Part shown: one piece after another, positions 43,868 to 52,822 of the stretch
Position numbering within the stretch: position 1 is the first letter of the stretch
Layout: the number at the start of each line of letters is the position of its first letter
Assembly (NCBI GenBank): GCA_964532145.1
Contig: CAZHGM010000001.1
Span: forward strand, 1 to 64,000
DNA: 64,000 bases
Direction: 5' to 3'
Source of the DNA: JAPUDQ01 sp964532145
GTDB lineage: Bacteria; Patescibacteriota; Saccharimonadia; Saccharimonadales; Saccharimonadaceae
Notes under the pieces: model-generated
Database searches by the model: none
Seen by the model: only the letters and a program-made list of their open reading frames with translations
What the model was told of the DNA's origin: nothing
Position numbers and translations under genes: made by a program

Positions 43868-44872
43868 ATGGAACACCCTGTTAGCACACCATCCGCAACC
43901 GAACTGGCCACGATGGATCTTCGTGAAATAACGGAGATAAGCGAAACAGACGGTTATGCCTTAATCGAGCGATTATCCTATGAAATCGAAACGACCGATT
44001 GGTCTGATGAAGACAAACAACTAGTATTCCAAGCCCTTGAGGACGCCCTACGCATTCATGAGGGTGACACCCAAGGCACCAGGCCCTTCATCGTCCACCC
44101 GCTCCGGGTGGCGATTCGTATCATAAGCAATGATCATTTCAATGTCCGCGATCGGCCTGATCTTATCATCGCCGCACTGCTGCATGACTCAGTCGAGGAC
44201 CATCCCGAGCGCTGGCTGCCTGAACTAGGAGATGTGAGTGATTTCAAGCAATCAGACTATGGGCAGTCTGCAATCTACGATCTTCAGCAGAGGGCGCTTG
44301 ATGCAATTTCCGAACGATATGATAAAGCCGATGACCCAGAGTTCGGTAAGCGAATTCGAGGCATAGTTGAATGGCTGACGAGCGAGCCGTATCGCGACGA
44401 CCTCAACAAAGATGTCGAAAGCCCAGTAGAGCGTCAACTGCGTAAATGGGACGCATATGAATATGGTGTACGTGGCCTCATGCAATCTCCTGATGCGCTG
44501 GGTGCCAAAGTTATCAAACTGTCTGATTTTATAGAAAACTTCGTCGGCGGTATGAAGCACCATGAGAAGGAAGGTATGCGTACCCGTATGGCAAGGAAAT
44601 ACGTATTTCTCTCCAACGACATGTATGCGTTTGTAAAAGCCTCAAAAATTATTCCGAAATCATCCAAAGGCCGTCTCAGGCGTCAAATAGTGCGGGCTCA
44701 AAGCGACGCACTGCAGGCTATCAGTAGCCATGTCAAACTTCATCTTCAGGATGCCCCGCTCTATGACATATCCGGGAAAACTATTGAGAGGCTTGATGGC
44801 AGGAAGAAGGTCAAGCCCAGGAAAAGACTCGGCCTTGTCGCGCTAATATCATTACTCCGCTTTGGCGCATAA
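43868..44872 (+). CDS. SpoT-like HD-domain hydrolase without synthetase
   Basis: The 334-aa protein has the HD motifs of the RelA/SpoT hydrolase domain: R-P-F-I-V-H-P-L-R-V-A, A-A-L-L-H-D-S-V-E-D and K-V-I-K-L-S-D. There is no synthetase, TGS or ACT domain; the C-terminus is basic and ends in a hydrophobic segment. It probably hydrolyses (p)ppGpp or a related nucleotide, as small alarmone hydrolases do. A consensus promoter lies 6 nt upstream. The extra helical part (about 215-300) is not typical. Confidence 0.8.
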   Translation: MEHPVSTPSATELATMDLREITEISETDGYALIERLSYEIETTDWSDEDKQLVFQALEDALRIHEGDTQGTRPFIVHPLRVAIRIISNDHFNVRDRPDLIIAALLHDSVEDHPERWLPELGDVSDFKQSDYGQSAIYDLQQRALDAISERYDKADDPEFGKRIRGIVEWLTSEPYRDDLNKDVESPVERQLRKWDAYEYGVRGLMQSPDALGAKVIKLSDFIENFVGGMKHHEKEGMRTRMARKYVFLSNDMYAFVKASKIIPKSSKGRLRRQIVRAQSDALQAISSHVKLHLQDAPLYDISGKTIERLDGRKKVKPRKRLGLVALISLLRFGA

Positions 44873-45001
44873 GCGTATATCTTTTTACGAAACAACAAAT
44901 CTAATCGCTAGAAAAGCCTCAAAATACTATTTACCATAAGCGCCAAGTATGTGCTATAATAATCGACATACGCAAATTGTGTTGTGAAATAACAAATTTA
45001 G

Positions 45002-45030
45002 TTGACTGAAATCATAATTTGTTCTATAAT
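45002..45030 (+). promoter_or_regulatory. Promoter of the sigma4/HARE-HTH gene
   Basis: TTGACT, 17 nt, TATAAT (45025-45030). It predicts a leader of about 50 nt with GAGG about 8 nt before the ATG, in contrast to the neighbouring leaderless gene. Confidence 0.8.
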
Positions 45031-45088
45031 TACAAACAAGATTGACACTATCAACCTATAACCCCGCTGTGAGGCACGAGGATTCAGC

Positions 45089-46141
45089 ATGAGTGAGATC
45101 GCAACCGAAGAAATGACCGTAGACACTAGTAGCGCCGTCGAGCGTATCCTGGGGAGTATTGAGCGCGAACGCGAACGCGAGATTATCGCCCGACGCTTTG
45201 GGCTCCACGACCGCAAGGAGACGCTAGAGCAAATCGGAGATCTGCTTGGGATTACACGTGAGCGCGTCCGCCAGCTCGAAAAGGCCATTCTTATCCGCCT
45301 CAAGCTCGCTGCCGAAAAAGACGCTGACAACGTTCAGGCCATCGAGAAGCACTTTATACGACATCTTCACGAGATGGGCGGGGCAGCACGCGTCAGCGAC
45401 CTGACAAAGCGCGTTCACGCCACACCAAAGGATCTTGACCATGCCCACATCGCATTTATTGCTGAGTTAGCCCCAAACCTCACCGTGCTGAACGAAAATG
45501 ATCACTACCATCACGGCATCGCCATTAAAGAACGTCATGATGAGAAAAAACTTCGCGGGGACATCGACTCGGTCGTAAAAACAATCAAAGAACACGGCCA
45601 CCCTCTCTCGATCAATGATTTGCACGGCAAACTTAACCACGACCACCCTGACCAAGTACGTGCCATCGCTAGCCTAAGCAAAAACCTTTCAACACTGAAA
45701 GACCAATGGGGGCTTAACAAGTGGCCGACCGTCAATCCTAAAAATATCCGCGACAAGATCTATGTCATCTTGCAAGACGGCGGTAAACCGCTGCATTTTA
45801 GTGAGATCGCCAAGGCCATCAAAGGTAGCGACTTCAAACGTAAAAATGTTACCACCCAGGCAATCCATAATGAACTCATCAAAGACAAGCGATTCGTTCT
45901 AATCGGACGCGGTATCTATGCCCTCAACGAATGGGGATACAGCAAGGGCACCGTTAGCGATATCATCCGGGGAATTCTTAAAAAAGAGGGCGGTCCTCTG
46001 ACCCGAGATGAGATTGTCCGTCGCGTCCTGAAGCACCGCCAGGTCAAAGAAACGACTATTTTGCTCAACCTGCAAAGCAAACCTGAGTTTAAACGCGTCG
46101 CCAAAGCGACCTATGCACTTGTCGAAGAAAAAGGGAAGTAG
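45089..46141 (+). CDS. Sigma-70 region 4-like plus HARE-HTH transcription factor
   Basis: The 350-aa protein starts with a sigma-70 region 4 helix-turn-helix (about 22-75: R-E-I-I-A-R-R-F-G-L, T-L-E-Q-I-G-D-L-L-G-I-T-R-E-R-V-R-Q). It continues into winged-helix modules, including a HARE-HTH domain (G-K-P-L-H-F-S-E-I-A-K-A-I) like the RNA polymerase delta subunit, and a final module (G-G-P-L-T-R-D-E-I-V). Sigma regions 1-3 are absent, so it is not a complete sigma factor. It probably binds -35 elements or RNA polymerase as a regulator. The combination is seen in CPR bacteria but its function is undefined. Confidence 0.85.
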   Translation: MSEIATEEMTVDTSSAVERILGSIEREREREIIARRFGLHDRKETLEQIGDLLGITRERVRQLEKAILIRLKLAAEKDADNVQAIEKHFIRHLHEMGGAARVSDLTKRVHATPKDLDHAHIAFIAELAPNLTVLNENDHYHHGIAIKERHDEKKLRGDIDSVVKTIKEHGHPLSINDLHGKLNHDHPDQVRAIASLSKNLSTLKDQWGLNKWPTVNPKNIRDKIYVILQDGGKPLHFSEIAKAIKGSDFKRKNVTTQAIHNELIKDKRFVLIGRGIYALNEWGYSKGTVSDIIRGILKKEGGPLTRDEIVRRVLKHRQVKETTILLNLQSKPEFKRVAKATYALVEEKGK

Positions 46142-46215
46142 CATCGCCGTCTCACTACGGTCACCGCTATGACTGGCGTGGCTGTTAATTGTGTAACAGA
46201 TGTGAGACAATAAGA

Positions 46216-48915
46216 ATGACAATGGGCTCACTAATCGGATTCTTGCTTAATCTTTTACTTCAGTGGTACGTCTGGGTACCCCTCGTTGGAATACTTGCAT
46301 ACTACACATGGCGAAACTACAAGGCTGCTGACCATTTAGAAAGCACCTCCGGCGTATTACTCATACTTGAGATCCCAAAGGCAAATGACAAGCAGGAGTT
46401 GGCTGCCGAACAAATGTTTGCCAGTTTACACGGTATTCTACGCGACCGAAAGGAGCTACGTGACAGCGGTGGATGGCAAGAGTATGTCAGTTTTGAAATT
46501 GCTGCCGTCGGCAAGTTGATTAGGTTTTACGTCTGGGTTCCAAAACACCTGCAAAACTTTGTCGAGGGACAGATATATGCCCAATACCCCACTGTACAGA
46601 TTTTTGAAGCAGACGAAGATTATACAAAACGGCATATCGAGCACCCAGTCGTCCATACAGCCGAACTAAGCCTGAGTGACAACGAAGTCCTGCCCATCAA
46701 GACGTTTCAAAGCTTTGAGGTCGACCCGCTCGCCGGCATTACCGCCACACTGGGAAAACTTGAGACCAAAAATGAAGAGGTGTGGATTCAGGTGATTGCT
46801 CGACCGATTGCCGATGATTGGCACAAACGGGCAAGTAGCTATGTTCAGAAAGCGCGAGGCGGAGGGGGGCTGGATATCGACTGGGGATTTATGAGCTATT
46901 TTGTACGAATTCTGGAGGCGCTCTGGACTCCACCCACCAGCACGGCCAGCGAGTCAAAACCAAAAGAGTTGAGCGAGCGTGAAAAGACACGAATTGCTGA
47001 GGTCGAGAAAAAATCGACAAAATTAGGCTATCGAGTAAAGATTCGCATCGCCTACCTCGGCGATGAGCAAATCGATGCGAAGCTTCGCATGCAAGCAATC
47101 GTTGGAACCTTCAAGCAGTTCAATTCCACAAATCTCAACGGGTTCCGCATGACAAACAGTAGCTTCAGGCGTGAAGACCTTGCCCCGTACACCAGTCGTC
47201 TATTTATCGATAGGGGATTTATCCTTAACATCGAGGAGCTGGCATCAGTTTATCACCTACCACATACCAGCGTAGAAACGCCAAATATAGTCTGGGCTAG
47301 TACGAAAACCGCTGAGCCACCCTCAAAGCTGCCGGTACTCACCGGCGATGCAGCATACGATGAACAGATTAGCGCGTTCGGGCTGACAAATTTCCGAGGC
47401 ACCAACCAGCAATTCGGACTCTATCGATCTGACCGGTCACGACACGTGTACATCATTGGCCAGACTGGAGCAGGGAAGAGTGGTTTGCTGGAATTATTCG
47501 CACTCAGCGATATTTACCATAACCAAGGCTATGCGATTATCGATCCGCATGGCGACCTGGCGGTTGATAATCTGCGATTTATCCCACAGTCACGAATCAA
47601 AGATGTCGTCTATTTCAACCCTGCAGATACCGCATATCCCCTCGGTTTTAACCCGATGGAAGTACTGGACCCGAACCTCAAAAGCAACACAAGCTCGGAG
47701 ATTATCGGCGTCCTCAAACGTATGTTTGGGGAAAGCTGGGGACCTCGGCTGGAATATATCCTACGCTATACCATCCTGGCGCTGCTTGACCACCCTGACA
47801 CGACGATGCTTGATATTACCCGAATGTTGACCGATAAAAAATTCCGCAAAGAAGTGCTAGCAAGCTGTACTGACACCGTTGTCTTGAATTTCTGGAACAT
47901 CGAATTTGCCAGCTGGAACGATAAATTCCAGGCTGAAGCAGTAGCTCCCGTACTTAACAAAGTGGGCGCCTTTACTGCCAACCCGATCATCCGCAATATC
48001 ATCGGTCAAACTCACAGCACTTTCAATATTCGGCAATTAATGGACGAGGGTAAGATACTTATCGTCAACCTGTCCAAAGGCCTTATCGGCGAGGACAATG
48101 CAGGTATCCTGGGGTCATTTATCGTCACGAAAATCCAACTTGCCGCCATGAGTCGGAGCGACATCCCTAATATCGAAGATCGTCGACCTTTTTACCTCTA
48201 TGTGGATGAGTTCCAGAACTTTGCAACTGACAGTTTCGCGACAATTCTCTCCGAAGCTCGAAAGTACGGCCTTAATTTAACCGTCGCCAACCAATATATC
48301 GCACAGATGGGAGATACGGTCCGTGATGCAGTATTCGGGAATGTCGGAAGCATGGTTAGCTTTCGTGTCTCCGCTGATGACGCGCCGTTTCTTGTAAAGC
48401 AATTTGAGCCGCAATTTGAGGCTGCTGACCTGCTTCAAATGCACAACCGCAATTTTATTATCAACATGGTCATCAGGGGAGAGAAAACCCCGGCATTTAG
48501 CGCTACGACACTAGCGCTACCAGATGCACCATCTGATTACCTTGAGTACATCATTGCTCATTCACGCGCTCATTATGCCAGAAGTCGCGAGGAGGTAGAG
48601 CAGGAGATACGACAACGAATCATGCCAGCCCAGCAACCCCCGATGCAACCTGCCATGCCAAAACAGTGGCCTATCCAAGGCGCCAGTCAAGTACAGCCAG
48701 CTGCACCAGCTAAAACCCCCTCCAGTACTCAGCCGTCACCCGAGCCAGCATCGTCGGATGCACCAGCCCCGAAAAAACGTCGTCGTTCGCGAAGCCGCAA
48801 AAAATCTACTACAGGTCAATCTCAAACCTCATCATCAACGCCGTCACAAGCTTCAGATTCAGCCCCAAAGCCCGCTGCGCCAGCAGGCAACGATCACGAA
48901 CTCCGTCTCCGCTGA
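46216..48915 (+). CDS. TraG/HerA-like membrane-anchored ATPase
   Basis: The 899-aa protein has N-terminal membrane helices (about 5-35), a large soluble region, and a motor domain with Walker A G-Q-T-G-A-G-K-S and Walker B F-Y-L-Y-V-D-E-F-Q-N-F. The layout fits VirD4/TraG-like coupling proteins and DUF87/HerA-type pumps. A basic, Pro/Ser-rich tail (about 815-899, with K-K-R-R-R-S-R-S-R-K-K) could bind nucleic acid. The ATG at 46216 is preferred to 46189. It could be the coupling ATPase missing from the T4SS locus 38 kb away, or a separate DNA pump. Confidence 0.8.
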   Translation: MTMGSLIGFLLNLLLQWYVWVPLVGILAYYTWRNYKAADHLESTSGVLLILEIPKANDKQELAAEQMFASLHGILRDRKELRDSGGWQEYVSFEIAAVGKLIRFYVWVPKHLQNFVEGQIYAQYPTVQIFEADEDYTKRHIEHPVVHTAELSLSDNEVLPIKTFQSFEVDPLAGITATLGKLETKNEEVWIQVIARPIADDWHKRASSYVQKARGGGGLDIDWGFMSYFVRILEALWTPPTSTASESKPKELSEREKTRIAEVEKKSTKLGYRVKIRIAYLGDEQIDAKLRMQAIVGTFKQFNSTNLNGFRMTNSSFRREDLAPYTSRLFIDRGFILNIEELASVYHLPHTSVETPNIVWASTKTAEPPSKLPVLTGDAAYDEQISAFGLTNFRGTNQQFGLYRSDRSRHVYIIGQTGAGKSGLLELFALSDIYHNQGYAIIDPHGDLAVDNLRFIPQSRIKDVVYFNPADTAYPLGFNPMEVLDPNLKSNTSSEIIGVLKRMFGESWGPRLEYILRYTILALLDHPDTTMLDITRMLTDKKFRKEVLASCTDTVVLNFWNIEFASWNDKFQAEAVAPVLNKVGAFTANPIIRNIIGQTHSTFNIRQLMDEGKILIVNLSKGLIGEDNAGILGSFIVTKIQLAAMSRSDIPNIEDRRPFYLYVDEFQNFATDSFATILSEARKYGLNLTVANQYIAQMGDTVRDAVFGNVGSMVSFRVSADDAPFLVKQFEPQFEAADLLQMHNRNFIINMVIRGEKTPAFSATTLALPDAPSDYLEYIIAHSRAHYARSREEVEQEIRQRIMPAQQPPMQPAMPKQWPIQGASQVQPAAPAKTPSSTQPSPEPASSDAPAPKKRRRSRSRKKSTTGQSQTSSSTPSQASDSAPKPAAPAGNDHELRLR

Positions 48916-48942
48916 TGTATATGACGCGGCGTACAAAATATC

Positions 48943-49500
48943 AGAACAAATATAGAACATTATGCGCTATGGTGTATCTGAAGTCTACAGCAAGTAACAT
49001 GTCATATCAACAAGTAACATATGGTCTCAAAACAGAAGCGGGCAAGTCAAAATTTTTATAACGAGGTGAGAAAATCAACGCGTATATAGAAGCAAACCGT
49101 GGAAGGAATATGCCTAATGTGAATATTATTATCGTGTCGCACAATATATCTTTTACGACTAATGAATACTGTACAGAATCTGGTCTTGTATACGTCCTTT
49201 TAGTCTCTTCGACAGGGGACATTAGCGGCAGATTGCCATGGCTACGCCACTAATGTCCCCGCAACTGCGTTACCGCTTCTGCCCTCATATATATATCGCG
49301 CTCTATCAGCGTGTGTTGTCGTACATATCTAACAGATGTTGTTGTTTTTGTATGACTTTGTTGTTAAAATTTGACTTTTCCACAATATGATTTTACGTCC
49401 CTGCTATTCCCTCCTATATTTGCTTTTTTCGATTTTTGTATTTTTGTATAGTTTTTTCCAATCGAAACTATCTCAGATTATTGAACAAAAATAGAACATT
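48943..49500. repeat. Pair of direct repeats flanking the gene-free region
   Basis: GAACAAATATAGAACATT at 48944-48961 and GAACAAAAATAGAACATT at 49483-49500 differ at one base and lie 539 bp apart at the edges of the gene-free stretch. They may be protein-binding sites or traces of an inserted element. Confidence 0.6.
49215..49260. repeat. T-shaped (three-way) palindrome
   Basis: Arms GGGGACATTAG and CTAATGTCCCC (11 bp, exact) enclose two further perfect hairpins, GGCA-GAT-TGCC and TGGC-TAC-GCCA. Only two bases (49226, 49238) and the two 3-nt loops are unpaired. No U-run follows on either strand. Confidence 0.8.
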
Positions 49501-49543
49501 TCATAAAAGAGAGTAGGTAGCATGTCTTGTAATACCCTGCTTT

Positions 49544-50455
49544 CTACTCGGTGTAATACGCTTTCCCCTCAACGCGAAGATCAAGGTACTGTGGTACAAT
49601 GCCCTGCTGTTCAACAGCCCCAAGCGCACTACGTAAATCGGCCACCTGTCGAGAAGGCTCCCGATCGACGTGCAGCTTTACCCGGTATGGGCGGTCTTTT
49701 AACGTAATATCGATTTCCTTCAGAAGCCCCGGTGGCAATATCACCTCCTGGACTTCACCGAGAGACATTGCTTTTACTTGGGCTACCACTTGACCAATAA
49801 ACTGCATGGTACGCCTTGAAGCAACTTGTTGCGCCTCAACAGGCAGCCCCGACTCATCTTTTATTGACACAAGTTCACGAGGAACAAATTCGGCGTGCTC
49901 AAACGCAATACCGTCCTTGTCAACATAGTAGAGCTTGGCGCCAAGCTGCCATTTTGCCACAGGAACACGTTCGGTAGTTGACAAACTATGTTGTGCAAAC
50001 CCGGTATCGCCCCGTACCTCAATAGCCGATAGCTCCGGCGAATCATGCCTCATCACAGCCAGTAGCATCGACTGGTCTAAAAACGGTGCCAGTCGCTCGA
50101 GGGGATGAGCGTTTAGGTACGTATCAACCTGAGTGGTATAGCGGCGTGACGCCGCATCGGTAGGCTGGATAGTAACAATGAGACTGTCAATGAGCCATAC
50201 ACAGCCGCCGACAGCAACAAGACATATGGCCAGTAGCCGTCCGATCCTCCGACGGTGCCCACGGAGCTCATGCTCTTCAAGCCGTGATGACTTAAGATGT
50301 GAGGTTGATTCAACAGCCGATACAATCCGAGATGATACGCTGCCGGTAAGTGTTCGGCTTCGGCGGAATAGTGCTTCGCCAGCATTAGCGGCATCAAACC
50401 GCGGTGTTCTCGTTTGATGGCCTTGTGACCGTTGTCGACGCGAGCTAAATGACAT
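49544..50455 (-). CDS. ftsQ: Cell division protein FtsQ (divergent)
   Basis: The 303-aa protein has a long basic cytoplasmic head, one membrane helix (about 73-93) and an extracytoplasmic part with POTRA/FtsQ-like beta segments (S-A-I-E-V-R-G, V-A-K-W-Q-L-G-A-K-L-Y-Y-V-D-K-D-G-I-A-F). The pattern W-x-x-x-x-x-Y-Y-V-D-x-x-G is typical of FtsQ. It is the last gene of the dcw cluster, 1 nt after murG. FtsQ links FtsL/FtsI/FtsW in the divisome. The sequence is diverged, but position and motif agree. Confidence 0.8.
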   Translation of the reverse strand: MSFSSRRQRSQGHQTRTPRFDAANAGEALFRRSRTLTGSVSSRIVSAVESTSHLKSSRLEEHELRGHRRRIGRLLAICLVAVGGCVWLIDSLIVTIQPTDAASRRYTTQVDTYLNAHPLERLAPFLDQSMLLAVMRHDSPELSAIEVRGDTGFAQHSLSTTERVPVAKWQLGAKLYYVDKDGIAFEHAEFVPRELVSIKDESGLPVEAQQVASRRTMQFIGQVVAQVKAMSLGEVQEVILPPGLLKEIDITLKDRPYRVKLHVDREPSRQVADLRSALGAVEQQGIVPQYLDLRVEGKAYYTE

Positions 50456-50456
50456 A

Positions 50457-51605
50457 CTATTCCTTATACACTTTCATTATCATCATAGCAACGTCTCTTG
50501 AGGCATGTGGTTTTGCGAATTGATGTAAATTATGCGACAACTCTTTTTGTCGCTGAGTATCGTGTATCAACGAAATGATAGCCCGACCAAGCTCATCCCC
50601 CTCTGCTATCATCTGGTCAGTGAGTACGACAGCAGCGTCAACACCCCTGTAAACTGCAGCATTTTTTACCTGGTCGCCTAAGTGAGCTGCAGGTATGACA
50701 ATCGCGGGTTTAGCGAGGCCCGCCAGCTCCTGCAAAAATGTCGCGCTTGCTCGACTCACTACGACATCTGCTGCACCCAACACATCATGCATATTTTCAA
50801 ATACAAATGGTACTGCCTGATAGTGAGGATGATCTGGTACTCGAGCGGCCACCGATTCATAGTGAGCCTTGCCCGTGACGTGATAGACCTGCGCACCCGA
50901 GGCGACCACCGCATTGCCGCAGTGCACCATAGCTTCATTAATAGATTTCGCACCCAGCCCCCCGCCAGTCACGACAACAAGCGGGGCCGTTACGTCAATC
51001 ACCCCGATCGCGTCACGAGCACGTCGGATATCATGAGCAGAAAAAGGGTGAAAGACATCTTTCACGGGCACTCCGACATAGCGCGTCTTATGAGGATCAT
51101 AGTTATAGTTCTCAACAGGAGAGCCCGTCCCGATACTGCGCGCAAAGCGAGCCAGTACACGGTTCGTCAGTCCTGGTCGGGTATCAGAATCATGTATCAC
51201 GATAGGTATACGCAGCAATACGGCAGCAATTCCAAGCGGTAAACATACATAACCACCTTTAGCAAATACGATATCCGGACGATTTCGCAACAATAGCCAT
51301 ACACTTTGCATAAACCCCATCACAATATAGCCAATGTCACGGAGGTTAAACAGAATCGTCCTCACATCGCCTAGCCGCTGTAGCCACGTCTCACCGTGGT
51401 ATCGCCGTAACTTACCAGCAGCAATTGTTGTGACACTCACAGGCACGTTCGCATGATGCATTAGTCCCCGTGATTGCGACTCGAATGCTTTATCACAAAC
51501 AAACTGGACCTCAACGCTATTGTCAAGCTTCGCGAGTTCATTGATAACGGCGAGTACGGGTGTAACGTGACCCCCCGACCCCCCGCCGACTGCTAGTAGC
51601 TTCAT
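50457..51605 (-). CDS. murG: UDP-GlcNAc:lipid I N-acetylglucosaminyltransferase MurG
   Basis: The 382-aa enzyme shows the MurG signatures G-G-G-S-G-G-H-V-T-P at the N-terminus, F-A-K-G-G-Y-V and G-G-G-L-G-A at the domain interface and S-R-A-S-A-T-F-L-Q-E in the nucleotide-sugar site. It makes lipid II at the inner face of the membrane. The start has AAGGGAG about 6 nt upstream and lies inside the last 68 nt of ftsW, so the two are coupled. Confidence 0.95.
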   Translation of the reverse strand: MKLLAVGGGSGGHVTPVLAVINELAKLDNSVEVQFVCDKAFESQSRGLMHHANVPVSVTTIAAGKLRRYHGETWLQRLGDVRTILFNLRDIGYIVMGFMQSVWLLLRNRPDIVFAKGGYVCLPLGIAAVLLRIPIVIHDSDTRPGLTNRVLARFARSIGTGSPVENYNYDPHKTRYVGVPVKDVFHPFSAHDIRRARDAIGVIDVTAPLVVVTGGGLGAKSINEAMVHCGNAVVASGAQVYHVTGKAHYESVAARVPDHPHYQAVPFVFENMHDVLGAADVVVSRASATFLQELAGLAKPAIVIPAAHLGDQVKNAAVYRGVDAAVVLTDQMIAEGDELGRAIISLIHDTQRQKELSHNLHQFAKPHASRDVAMMIMKVYKE

Positions 51606-52818
51606 GACTACTCCCTTGTGTTAGGATTTGATATGACGTAAAACGCGACACATGGTACACGACACCAAGTGCTGCCATCATAAACAGTAAGCTGGTACCG
51701 CCAAAACTCAGAAACGGTAGCGTGACACCAGTCAGTGGCATGACTCCTGTCATAGCGCCAATATTAACGACGACATGCGTCCCCAGCCAACCAAACACAC
51801 CGGCGCACAGTAACCGCATCATAGGATCACTGAGCCGCTCAGATACGCGCATAATACGCATCAGGAGCGCAGCAAATAACCCAATAATGATGACGAGTCC
51901 CACAAACCCAAAAATTTCTCCTAGCACAGCAAATATTGAGTCGTTCAGTGCCTCAGGCAAATACCCGAAGGCTTGCACGCCGTTTCCCAGCCCTCTACCA
52001 AAAAGCCCACCGCTGCCTATCGCCAGCTTAGCCATATCGATATGGTAACTATTTGAGTCACTCCCACCGCCTGCGCCCAGGAATGTCACAATACGTTCCA
52101 TACGATGAGGCGACAGTATAACAAACAGGACACCCAGTCCGGCAATTGCCGCTCCACTCACTGCTAGTAACCGAGTTGACACGCCAGATACGATGACCAT
52201 CGCAAGCATTATTCCAAGCATCGTCAAGCCAGTACCCATATCTTTTTGTAGCCCAATAACGAAAAACATCGCCACCGCGACCAAAATAGCAATCGGCACC
52301 ATCGTATCATTTGCGTGATTAATCGTGCCTTGTTGGATGCGCCTCCCTAAGAATGCCGCTCCAAAAATAAGTAACGCAAACTTCAAAAACTCCGCGGGCT
52401 GAAACGACACAATACCAAAGTTAAACCAGCGACACGCGCCGTTAAAACACATTGCAGGAGGGATCGATAACAACCCAAGCAGTGCTAGCATTGCACAAAC
52501 CACCAACGCGCTCATAACGAGCGGGCCTGCAAAACGGCGCCACATTTGAAGTGGCACAATACTTCCAACAAAAAACGTTCCTGCCCCCAAAAGAAGATAG
52601 ATGATCTGTTTGAGCATATAGTGGCCTTGGTCCAAACTACCACCGTCAGCATTAATGCGGTGGATTTGATACGGCGAGATTGCAAATAGCACGACAAGCC
52701 CGATAAGTACCAGTAAACCCATAAACAATATCAGCTGGTGATCCGGTCGGTGACGTCGTGAAGCAGTAGCCGCCACACGACTCTGCCCTACCCGTGATCG
52801 TCGCATGCTGCCTGGCAT
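51538..52818 (-). CDS. ftsW: Lipid II polymerase FtsW (SEDS family)
   Basis: The 426-aa protein has about ten membrane helices and SEDS signatures: C-R-W-F-N-F-G-I-V-S-F-Q-P-A-E-F-x-K, a glycine-rich G-R-G-L-G-N-G-V-Q, and P-L-T-G-V-T-L-P-F-L-S-F-G-G-T-S. It polymerises glycan strands with the FtsI transpeptidase encoded two genes upstream. A basic N-terminus of about 25 residues precedes the first helix. It follows mraY by 4 nt and overlaps murG by 68 nt. Confidence 0.95.
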   Translation of the reverse strand: MPGSMRRSRVGQSRVAATASRRHRPDHQLILFMGLLVLIGLVVLFAISPYQIHRINADGGSLDQGHYMLKQIIYLLLGAGTFFVGSIVPLQMWRRFAGPLVMSALVVCAMLALLGLLSIPPAMCFNGACRWFNFGIVSFQPAEFLKFALLIFGAAFLGRRIQQGTINHANDTMVPIAILVAVAMFFVIGLQKDMGTGLTMLGIMLAMVIVSGVSTRLLAVSGAAIAGLGVLFVILSPHRMERIVTFLGAGGGSDSNSYHIDMAKLAIGSGGLFGRGLGNGVQAFGYLPEALNDSIFAVLGEIFGFVGLVIIIGLFAALLMRIMRVSERLSDPMMRLLCAGVFGWLGTHVVVNIGAMTGVMPLTGVTLPFLSFGGTSLLFMMAALGVVYHVSRFTSYQILTQGSSHEATSSRRGVGGSRYTRTRRYQ

Positions 52819-52822
52819 CGAC

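Larger units (their letters stand above)
48916..49543. other. 628-nt gene-free region between convergent genes
   Basis: It lies between the 3' ends of the TraG-like gene and ftsQ. It contains a T-shaped palindrome (49215-49260), a near-identical pair of about 19-bp direct repeats at 48943-48961 and 49482-49500, another short direct repeat CAAGTAACAT, and a TTTTCCACA box near 49378. The 49360-49480 part is very A+T-rich. No ORF is convincing. Confidence 0.6.

Noticed and set aside
49360..49500. Chromosomal origin in the AT-rich stretch near ftsQ
   Set aside because: Only one imperfect DnaA-like box (TTTTCCACA) and no dnaA/dnaN neighbours.
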